Shown here: positions 32,370 to 38,769 of the stretch, one piece after another
Layout: every line of letters begins with the position of its first letter
Numbering within the stretch: the first letter of the stretch is position 1
NCBI GenBank assembly: GCA_019429305.1
Contig: JAHYIR010000019.1
Span: forward strand, 1 to 38,769
Source of the DNA: Candidatus Cloacimonadota bacterium
GTDB taxonomy: Bacteria > Cloacimonadota > Cloacimonadia > Cloacimonadales > JAJBBL01
Direction of reading: 5' to 3'
DNA length: 38,769 bases
The notes under the pieces: generated by a model
What the model was told of the DNA's origin: nothing
The model's database searches: none
What the model saw: only the letters and a program-made list of their open reading frames with translations
Program-made: the position numbers and the translations under genes

Positions 32370-35300
32370 ATGTTAACGAAGTTAAGGAAGAAGAGAAGAT
32401 TTATTCTCCTTTTGCCTGCATTCTTATTGATCTTTTTCTCCCTATCGGTCTCGCAAATATCAGCTGCATATTTCGAATTCCTACCGACCGAGATAGAATT
32501 ACCTTCAGGGGAAATCATTGAATGTTTTGCATCGGGTGATGAGTTTTTTAACTGGCTGCATGATGAAGACGGCTTTACCATAATTGTCGGAGAAGATGGG
32601 TTTTACTATTATGGGATGAGAGAAGGAGAATATGTTGTGCCTTCAGAATATCGTGTAAATAGTGTGATACCATCTGAAGTAGGTCTAGAGCCGAGGGCAA
32701 AGATCTCTGAACGACTATATCAGGAGAGACGTGCAATATTTGATGAACCTATACAACGATCTTCAGTTCGTGCACCACACTCTGGTACGATGAATAATCT
32801 CGTTATTTATATCAGATTTTCAGACGATTCGGAATTTACAACACCTCGTACAACATATGATAGTCGCTTCAACAACTTAAGTACTTCATCGGTTAGACAC
32901 TATTTTCAAGAGGTATCATATAATCAATTAGATATAGTGAGTCATCACTATCCCATTTGCGACTTAACTACAAATTTATCCTATCAAGATAGTTTTCCAC
33001 GTAGCTACTATCAACCCTATCATCCGGTGAACAATCCCAACGGTTATAGTGGTGATACTCAGCGCAGATTGAGAGAACATACTCTACTTGCCAATGCAGT
33101 TGGTTATGTTGAACCGGAAGTTCCCACGAATTTAATCATTGATGCCGATAATGACGGATATGTTGATAATGTTAGTTTTATTATTCGAGGAAATTCTGGT
33201 GCTTGGGCAGATCTTCTTTGGGCACATCGCTGGGTTCTCTATTCATTCAATGTCTATATTCATAACAAGCAAGTATGGGATTATACCTTCCAACCGGAAA
33301 ATCAAAGTAATGTTTCGACTCTTTGCCACGAAATGTTTCACACCTTGGGTGCACCCGATCTATATCGTTATAGCTATAACGGCACACCTGTAGGACCATG
33401 GGATCTTATGGCATCCGGATTTGTCCATATGGGTGCTTGGATGAAATACAAGTACACTAATCAAACATGGATCTGGAATATTCCGGAGATTACTTCAACG
33501 GGAACTTATACACTCGATCCTTTGACCTCCCCTGTTAATAATGCCTTTAAGATTATATCCCCATATTCAAATTATGAGTTCTTTGTTGTTGAATATAGAC
33601 GCCAAACAGGGTTTTATGAATCTAATTTACCAGGTACAGGAATGCTTGTTTACCGTATAGATCTAAGAGAAAACGGTAACGCCAGTGGTCCCCCTGATGA
33701 AGTCTATATCTATCGACATAATGGCACTCCTACAAGTGATGGTGCTATAAATATTGCTCATTATAGCAGTCAAACCGGCAGAACAGAGATTAATGATTAT
33801 TCAACAAATCCTGTCAGTTTCCTCAGAGATGGCGGTATTGGTGGGTTACATATACACGATGTCGGAATAGCTGGTAACACAATAACATTTTCGGTTACTA
33901 TGGTAGGAGAATTAACTGCACCATATTTACAACTACCAGAAAATTTTGCCAATTCAGTAACTACGACTCCAATGTTTTCCTGGTCTAACGTAACAGTAGC
34001 TGACTATTATCACTTTCAATTAGCCCAGAACGATGATTTTGAGCAGTTGACAATTGATGAACAATTTCTGCTGACAAACATATATCAACTTGATGAAGCT
34101 TTAGATGTTGAACAAACATATTACTGGAGAGTCAGATCCGCAGACGGAACTGATATAAGTGAATGGTCACCTACATGGACTTTTACTACTGCTCATTTTA
34201 TCCCTCTAACACTTGATTTTCCCGGTGTTACATCCGGAACAGCCATCTTGGGTGATTTTAATAATGATGGTTTTCTGGACTTACTTATTACAGGAAATGA
34301 ATTAACTAAGATTTATGTGAACAATGGAAATGGGAGTTTTTCTGAGTTAAGCCAATCGTTTCCTTCTTTAAGAAATGCCAATGCTGCCTGGGGAGATCTG
34401 ACTAATAACGGCTATCTCGATTTTATTGTCATCGGTAGAGATCAAACACTCAATCCAAGCACTCATATATTTAGAAACAATGGTGACGAGACCTTTACTG
34501 AAATAGATGCTGGTCTGACTGGTGTATTCAACGGAGCGATTGCTCTTGGTGATTACAATAATAATGGATGGCTTGATGTTGTGATTATAGGAGACTCTGG
34601 TGAAGGGTTTTCAACGAACCTATATGCGAATAATGGAGATGAGACTTTCTCAGTTGTAGAAGTTGAAGAATTACCTGATGTTGCACTCGGAGATGTAGCA
34701 TGGGGTGATCTTACTAACAATGGCTTTCTAGACCTTGTAATATCAGGTTCAACTGTTCAAGGAAGATACACAGAGATCTTTTTCAATCATGGTACTGGTA
34801 TTTTAACACCGTCAAATTCATCTATTATAGATCTCTCTGGTAGTTCAATTGATTTAGGTGATTACAATGGGAATGGATATAAAGACATTCTTATAGCCGG
34901 AAATTCGGCTCAAGGTTTGGTAACTAAAATTTATCAGAATGACGGTTTTGGTTCTTTTAATGATATTGAAGCCAATTTACCCGGGATTGCCTTGGGGTCT
35001 GTTGCTTGGGGTGATTTTGAGCAGAATGGTTATCTTGATGTCATCTTAACTGGCTTTAATACATCTAAGGTTCTGCGGAATGTAAACGGAGAATTTACAG
35101 AAGTCAATTCTGGTCTATTACCACTAAATTCAAGTTCTGCTGCCTGGGGTGATATAGATAATGATGGTGATCTAGATCTCGTACTAACCGGAAATGGAGC
35201 TAGCGGTTCGGTAGTCAATATTTACCAAAACAAAATAGGTAGTGATGAATTTGTTCTTAATACGCCACCAACAACTCCTGAGAATCCTCTAACGATTGTC

Positions 35301-35906
35301 GGTCAATGTAATATCAGATTTAATTGGGATCAAGCGATGGATAATGAAACACCAGTTGAGGCGATCACCTATAATCTCAGTATTGGTACAAATAGCGGTG
35401 GAGAAGATATCATGTCTTCTATGTCTGATTTAACGACCGGTTTCAGAAAAATACCGAAATCAGGGAATGTTGAAACGAGCAGAGAATTTATATTCGATGA
35501 CCTACCGGCAGGAACTTATTATTGGCGGGTACAGGCAGTTGATGGAGCTTTCGTTGGTTCTCCTTTCACAGAAGAACAAACATTTACTATTCTACCTACT
35601 TCAGCAGAAGATCTAACGACTTCACCTTTTGTGACTGCTCTACAGGGAAATTATCCTAATCCCTTTAATCCTGAAACTGTGATCAGGTTTTCTCTTAAGA
35701 GTGACGAAAAAGTAAAGCTGGACATATACAATATTGCCGGACAGAAGGTAGCAACCTTGGTTGATGATTTCTTACAGCGTGGTGAACATTCAATCAAATG
35801 GGATGCCAGATCAGATAGAAACAGAAGTTTGAGTAGTGGCATTTATTTCTATCGATTAGAGACTCAAGACTATCAACAAACGAGGAAGATGCTTCTGCTT
35901 AAGTAA
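32370..35906 (+). CDS. Secreted M6-family metalloprotease with beta-propeller and sorting domain
   Basis: A 1178-residue exported protein. I start at 32370 because AAGGAG lies 5 nt upstream and the product then begins with a basic signal peptide (MLTKLRKKRR plus a hydrophobic core to about residue 33). The M6 (immune inhibitor A-like) domain has the zinc site HEMFHTLGAPDLY from residue 320. A fibronectin-III-like domain (about 517-610) is followed by seven FG-GAP/VCBS repeats (about 621-952), each with a D-x-x-x-[DN]-G-x-x-D loop. A second Fn3-like domain (about 967-1077) and a C-terminal FlgD-like/type-IX-like domain starting NYPNPFNPETVIRFSL (from about 1089) complete it. It probably degrades extracellular protein at the cell surface. 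A strong terminator follows. Secretion by a type IX-like route is inferred from the tail. Confidence 0.9.
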   Translation: MLTKLRKKRRFILLLPAFLLIFFSLSVSQISAAYFEFLPTEIELPSGEIIECFASGDEFFNWLHDEDGFTIIVGEDGFYYYGMREGEYVVPSEYRVNSVIPSEVGLEPRAKISERLYQERRAIFDEPIQRSSVRAPHSGTMNNLVIYIRFSDDSEFTTPRTTYDSRFNNLSTSSVRHYFQEVSYNQLDIVSHHYPICDLTTNLSYQDSFPRSYYQPYHPVNNPNGYSGDTQRRLREHTLLANAVGYVEPEVPTNLIIDADNDGYVDNVSFIIRGNSGAWADLLWAHRWVLYSFNVYIHNKQVWDYTFQPENQSNVSTLCHEMFHTLGAPDLYRYSYNGTPVGPWDLMASGFVHMGAWMKYKYTNQTWIWNIPEITSTGTYTLDPLTSPVNNAFKIISPYSNYEFFVVEYRRQTGFYESNLPGTGMLVYRIDLRENGNASGPPDEVYIYRHNGTPTSDGAINIAHYSSQTGRTEINDYSTNPVSFLRDGGIGGLHIHDVGIAGNTITFSVTMVGELTAPYLQLPENFANSVTTTPMFSWSNVTVADYYHFQLAQNDDFEQLTIDEQFLLTNIYQLDEALDVEQTYYWRVRSADGTDISEWSPTWTFTTAHFIPLTLDFPGVTSGTAILGDFNNDGFLDLLITGNELTKIYVNNGNGSFSELSQSFPSLRNANAAWGDLTNNGYLDFIVIGRDQTLNPSTHIFRNNGDETFTEIDAGLTGVFNGAIALGDYNNNGWLDVVIIGDSGEGFSTNLYANNGDETFSVVEVEELPDVALGDVAWGDLTNNGFLDLVISGSTVQGRYTEIFFNHGTGILTPSNSSIIDLSGSSIDLGDYNGNGYKDILIAGNSAQGLVTKIYQNDGFGSFNDIEANLPGIALGSVAWGDFEQNGYLDVILTGFNTSKVLRNVNGEFTEVNSGLLPLNSSSAAWGDIDNDGDLDLVLTGNGASGSVVNIYQNKIGSDEFVLNTPPTTPENPLTIVGQCNIRFNWDQAMDNETPVEAITYNLSIGTNSGGEDIMSSMSDLTTGFRKIPKSGNVETSREFIFDDLPAGTYYWRVQAVDGAFVGSPFTEEQTFTILPTSAEDLTTSPFVTALQGNYPNPFNPETVIRFSLKSDEKVKLDIYNIAGQKVATLVDDFLQRGEHSIKWDARSDRNRSLSSGIYFYRLETQDYQQTRKMLLLK

Positions 35907-35971
35907 TGTAGTTAACTCACCGTTCGAAGTATAGGATCTCTCAATACTTTGTATTGAGTTACATAATGCAT

Positions 35972-36008
35972 AATAGGTACAGATGGATTCATCTGTACCT
36001 ATTTTTTT
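35972..36008 (+). terminator. Strong intrinsic terminator of the protease gene
   Basis: AATAGGTACAGATG (35972-35985), a GATT loop, and the exact complement (35990-36003) are followed by a T run to 36008. A perfect 14-bp stem with a 4-nt loop and U tract is a textbook rho-independent terminator. It lies 66 bp after the protease stop codon. Confidence 0.92.
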
Positions 36009-36049
36009 AAACGCGATTTAGCACCTTTGGTAATCTCTTTTCTAACTCT

Positions 36050-36111
36050 GAGGAGTAGCGTTGTCAGCTCGAGCCGACTACGCTGCTCCCTATAGGTATA
36101 CAATATTTAGA
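36050..36111. repeat. 42-nt palindrome plus conserved 20-nt tail (copy 2)
   Basis: GGAGTAGCGT pairs with the segment ending GCTCC, GTC with GAC and GCTC with GAGC, giving a long hairpin with two mismatches and one wobble (36052-36089). It shares GCCGACT, TGCTCCCT and the tail ATATTTAGA, at matching offsets, with the copy at 17451-17512. Confidence 0.7.
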
Positions 36112-36207
36112 TGATTAATTACAGCTTTGTTTTTTATAGAAAAGAGATAGAGATTGTTCTAATGGATTTAACAGACTAGATTATATTTGAAATGCTGATG
36201 AAAAAAA

Positions 36208-36284
36208 TGGCGGGAGCGACGGGACTCGAACTCGCGACCTCCTGCGTGACAGGCAGGCGTTCTAACCAACTGAACTACGCCCCC
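36208..36284 (-). tRNA. tRNA-Asp (anticodon GTC)
   Basis: The minus strand folds into a 77-nt cloverleaf with encoded CCA. The acceptor stem is GGGGGCG/CGCTCCC with discriminator G, as expected for tRNA-Asp. The anticodon stem is CCTGC/GCAGG with the 7-nt loop CTGTCAC, giving anticodon GTC. The T arm contains GTTCGAGTC. A T7 run follows the CCA and may help termination. Confidence 0.97.
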
Positions 36285-36297
36285 GCAATTCATTTTC

Positions 36298-36326
36298 CAT
36301 ATCGTTAAGATTGGTTTTCTTGTCAA
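36298..36326 (-). promoter_or_regulatory. Candidate promoter of tRNA-Asp
   Basis: On the minus strand a perfect TTGACA (36326 to 36321) is followed after 17 bp by GATATG (36303 to 36298), 13 bp before the mature tRNA 5' end. The -35 is consensus and the -10 only partial, but position and spacing fit. Confidence 0.5.
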
Positions 36327-36437
36327 CCAGTTTTTGAAAAAAAACTTGAAATGAGCTCAGGGATAGCATTTTAAGTATAAAATCGAAATGTCGTTCTTGC
36401 CATAAAGTTTACCAACAAAGAAAAAATCGATAATAAC

Positions 36438-36465
36438 TTGCTTAATAAATACAATCTATTATATT
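36438..36465 (+). promoter_or_regulatory. Candidate promoter of hslO
   Basis: TTGCTT (36438-36443), 16 bp, then TATATT (36460-36465), 32 bp before the chosen hslO start. Moderate match only. If it is real, the longer frame opening at 36438 cannot be translated in full, which agrees with the internal start. Confidence 0.35.
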
Positions 36466-36497
36466 TGATTAGTGAGATTGTAGATTTAGGAGGTTAT

Positions 36498-37412
36498 ATG
36501 CCTGATAAGTTAACAAAAGGCATAAGCAGCAATAAAGAGATACGTTATTTTACAGCAGATATCAGCAATACAGCAGAAGAGGGTCGAAAAATACACGATT
36601 TGTCTCCGGTTAAGACAGTAATTTTCGGCAAATTACTTTGTGCAGGGTTACTTCTTGGTGCTGACTTAAAAGAGAAAGACTATCTTGTAAGTATTAAAGT
36701 AGAGTTAAAAGAATCATCGGATTTTGTATTAGTTACTGCCAACAAGAGGGGAGAAGTAAAGGGATATCCACATCTCAGTTTTAAAGATGATATATCGACC
36801 TCTGAGGATTATGAAGCAATAACCCTGAGCAGAAAGATAAGAGAAAAAATTATATCAGAGTTAAAAGACGGTATCTTTACCGTCATTAAAGACATCGGCT
36901 TGAAGAATCCCTATAATGGGAGCTCAAAATTGATTACCGGTGAACTAGCTCGTGATATAACCTATTATTTCACTGTTTCCGAGCAGATCCCCTCTATAGT
37001 TGGATTAAGTGTAATTCTCAACCCTGACGGTTCGGTAAAAAAAGCAGTTGGATTTCTTGTACAGTTATTGCCGGAAGCGAGTAACAAAACGATAGATCAT
37101 CTGGAAAAGAATATGCAGAAATTACCTGAGATCATTGATTTGTTGGAAATGGGTAAGACCATACAAAATATCCTTTCCGACATGATATTTAAAGGCATTC
37201 CTATTGAATTAAACTGGGAATCAGAAGCCAGATATCATTGTGATTGTTCAAAAGAACGGTTTGAAAAAGGGTTAATACTTCTCAGCAAGGATGAATTGAA
37301 AGAGGTCGCTGAAGCAGATGAGATCGTAAAAATACAATGCCACTATTGTAATAAAGATTATGAATTCAACGCAGCAAGCATGAAGAAAATAATCAAAGCA
37401 GCCAAGAAATGA
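36498..37412 (+). CDS. hslO: Redox-regulated chaperone Hsp33
   Basis: A cytoplasmic holdase activated by oxidation and unfolding. I chose the start at 36498 (MPDKLTKG) because GGAGG stands 6 nt upstream; a longer frame from a TTG at 36438 is open but lacks a ribosome-binding site. The 304-residue product shows the N-terminal FTADISNTAEEGRKIHDLSP and the conserved LLPEASNKTI region. The C-terminal zinc switch has Cys248 and Cys250 (HCDCSK) and Cys281 and Cys284 (CHYC). All four zinc-binding cysteines are therefore present. The zinc transporter gene follows at 38 bp, possibly cotranscribed. Confidence 0.95.
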   Translation: MPDKLTKGISSNKEIRYFTADISNTAEEGRKIHDLSPVKTVIFGKLLCAGLLLGADLKEKDYLVSIKVELKESSDFVLVTANKRGEVKGYPHLSFKDDISTSEDYEAITLSRKIREKIISELKDGIFTVIKDIGLKNPYNGSSKLITGELARDITYYFTVSEQIPSIVGLSVILNPDGSVKKAVGFLVQLLPEASNKTIDHLEKNMQKLPEIIDLLEMGKTIQNILSDMIFKGIPIELNWESEARYHCDCSKERFEKGLILLSKDELKEVAEADEIVKIQCHYCNKDYEFNAASMKKIIKAAKK

Positions 37413-37450
37413 GCTGTTAATATAAGAGATAGTTTTCGAGGTAATGGTCT

Positions 37451-38344
37451 ATGGGAAATAATGTATTGTTAGCCTTTCTGTTGACGTTAGGAGCCGGTTT
37501 AGCTACTGGAATAGGGAGTTTTCTGGCTTTCTTTACTAAACGAACAAATACGAAATTCTTAGCTGTTGCCCTTGGATTTTCTGCAGGTGTTATGGTCTAT
37601 GTTTCCATGATAGAGATTTTCTTCAAGGCGAAAGAGTCTTTAGTCGCTGAATTAGGAAAGACTACAGGTTCATGGTTAACAGTAATATCTTTTTTTGCTG
37701 GGATCTTACTCATTGGAGTTATAGATAAAATCATTCCGGCTGTAGAGAATCCACACGAAATGCATAAAGTAGAGGAAGTTGATAAGATCGAGGATATAAT
37801 CAATGCCGAATCAGAGGATGAGAAAGCTAGGTTAACCAGATTGTTATTAAAAGATAAAAAAAATGGGCCTGATCATACTTCTTTTAATCCCCAAAAGCTC
37901 CATCGTATGGGCATTTTTACTGCTTTGGCGATAACAATACACAACTTCCCGGAAGGACTGGCAACTTTCATAGCAGCTCTGCAAGAGCCTGCTTTGGGAA
38001 TAGCAATAGCAGTGGCAATCGCCCTGCATAACATTCCTGAAGGTATAGCTGTTTCTGTTCCAATCTATTTTGCTACAGGAAGCAAAAAGAAAGCATTTAT
38101 GTATTCGTTTTTATCTGGGTTAGCTGAACCGTTAGGAGCAATTGTCGGGTATCTCATTTTAATGCCTTTCTTAACAGAAACACTATTTGGAGTTGTATTT
38201 GCTATGGTAGGCGGCATAATGGTCTATATCTCTTTTGATGAACTTTTACCTGCAGCCCAAAAGTACGGGGAACACCATCTCTCAATATACGGTCTGGTGG
38301 CAGGGATGGCTGTTATGGCAGTTAGTTTATTGATTCTATTCTGA
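37451..38344 (+). CDS. zupT: ZIP-family zinc transporter, ZupT-like
   Basis: A 297-residue inner-membrane metal importer of the GufA/ZupT branch. About eight membrane helices are visible. Between helices III and IV lies a polar loop rich in Glu, Asp and Lys (about 97-150). The metal-path motifs HNFPEGLATFIAAL and HNIPEGIAVSVPIY in helices IV and V are intact, and a third acidic site appears in LAEPLGAIVG. It follows hslO on the same strand; Hsp33 binds zinc, so a shared theme is possible but unproven. Other divalent metals (Fe, Mn) may also be carried. Confidence 0.93.
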   Translation: MGNNVLLAFLLTLGAGLATGIGSFLAFFTKRTNTKFLAVALGFSAGVMVYVSMIEIFFKAKESLVAELGKTTGSWLTVISFFAGILLIGVIDKIIPAVENPHEMHKVEEVDKIEDIINAESEDEKARLTRLLLKDKKNGPDHTSFNPQKLHRMGIFTALAITIHNFPEGLATFIAALQEPALGIAIAVAIALHNIPEGIAVSVPIYFATGSKKKAFMYSFLSGLAEPLGAIVGYLILMPFLTETLFGVVFAMVGGIMVYISFDELLPAAQKYGEHHLSIYGLVAGMAVMAVSLLILF

Positions 38345-38374
38345 AAACTAATTAGTTAATTTATAGAGTAAGAC

Positions 38375-38769
38375 ATGGACTTATTGACTTGGGTTGGAAT
38401 ATTATTCTGTCTTTCCCAATCTGCTTTGTTTTCAGGCATGAATTTGGGGTTGTTTTCAATCAGCAAATTGGAACTTCAGGTAGAAGTCAAGAAGGGTAAC
38501 CAGTCAGCAAAAAAAGTCCTGAAATTACGTGATAATGTTAATCTGACTTTAGTGACGATACTCTGGGGTAATGTTGGAGTTAATGTGCTTCTTGCTATGT
38601 TATCTGACTCAGTTCTAAGCGGAGTTATAGCTTTTCTGTTCTCAACAATTGTTATAACTGTTTTTGCAGAGATCATACCGCAAGCGTACTTCACACGTAA
38701 TGCTCTTAAATTATCAGCTTTGTTATTACCGATTTTACGTGTATATCAGATCATTCTCTATCCGGTAAA
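38375..38769 (+). CDS. DUF21/CNNM membrane protein, N-terminal part (cut by window end)
   Basis: The frame opens at ATG 38375 and is still open at the window end, giving 131 residues. They contain a first membrane helix with SQSALFSGMNLGLFSISKLE, then the TLVTILWGNVGVNVLLAML helix and the signature FAEIIPQAYFTRNALKL. These are the hallmarks of the DUF21 (CNNM/CorB) transmembrane domain found in CorC/HlyC-type proteins linked to Mg2+ or Co2+ transport. The CBS and CorC domains expected downstream lie outside the window. It is 30 bp after zupT on the same strand. Confidence 0.88.
   Translation, partial: MDLLTWVGILFCLSQSALFSGMNLGLFSISKLELQVEVKKGNQSAKKVLKLRDNVNLTLVTILWGNVGVNVLLAMLSDSVLSGVIAFLFSTIVITVFAEIIPQAYFTRNALKLSALLLPILRVYQIILYPV

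Larger units (their letters stand above)
35907..36207. other. Gene-free stretch between the protease gene and tRNA-Asp
   Basis: This 301-bp stretch holds a small hairpin (CTCAATAC-TTT-GTATTGAG, 35940-35958), the protease terminator and the second copy of the 42-nt palindrome. From about 36112 to 36207 the sequence is AT-rich and I see nothing more in it. Confidence 0.6.

Overview
The window is a chromosomal segment of an AT-rich, diderm-type anaerobic bacterium, most likely a member of the Cloacimonadota (Cloacimonetes) or a close FCB relative. This is inference. It rests on three things: a large secreted M6 protease ending in a FlgD/type-IX-like sorting domain with an NPFNPET motif; an NAD-linked formate dehydrogenase locus built like an [FeFe]-hydrogenase (Hyd) locus; and a MurE with a DNPR motif typical of meso-diaminopimelate ligases. 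No sequence search was run.

Region 1 (1-17250, all minus strand) is a nearly complete division and cell-wall (dcw) cluster. Read in the transcribed direction it is mraZ, rsmH, ftsL, ftsI (with two PASTA domains), a murE-murF gene fusion, mraY, murD, ftsW, murG, murC, ftsQ, ftsA, ftsZ. The order matches E. coli except that ddlB is absent and murE and murF are one gene. Many junctions overlap or abut, so it is probably one long operon, with a likely terminator beyond ftsZ. Upstream of mraZ lie five TTGAC-like units at exactly 10-bp spacing, a candidate divergent MraZ operator. The cluster is peppered with small repeats. G-rich degenerate heptamer arrays lie between ftsL and ftsI, inside the MurE N-terminus and in the MurE-MurF linker. 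Other heptamer arrays lie at the 3' end of rsmH, and decayed palindromic intergenic elements lie in the ftsQ-murC and ftsA-ftsZ gaps.

Region 2 (17224-18681) is the control region between mraZ and a divergent plus-strand gene, a fold-III PLP enzyme of the D-threonine aldolase / D-serine dehydratase family. It contains a 42-nt palindrome whose relative lies near 36.05 kb.

Region 3 (18686-30054, minus strand) runs from a HAD phosphatase through DRTGG protein, RsbW-like ATPase, degenerate [FeFe]-hydrogenase-like Fe-S protein, second DRTGG protein, PHP phosphoesterase, NuoE-like subunit, GHKL ATPase, two tandem NuoF/HydB-like flavoproteins and a NuoG-FdhA-like formate dehydrogenase. It looks like a soluble NAD(H)- and perhaps ferredoxin-linked formate dehydrogenase with an attached sensing or regulatory module. 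No catalytic [FeFe] hydrogenase is present in the window.

Region 4 (30055-38769) holds htpG with a CIRCE operator and a sigma70-type promoter, the secreted M6 protease, a strong terminator, the second 42-nt palindrome, tRNA-Asp(GTC), hslO (Hsp33), a ZupT-like zinc transporter and the start of a DUF21/CNNM membrane protein cut by the window edge.
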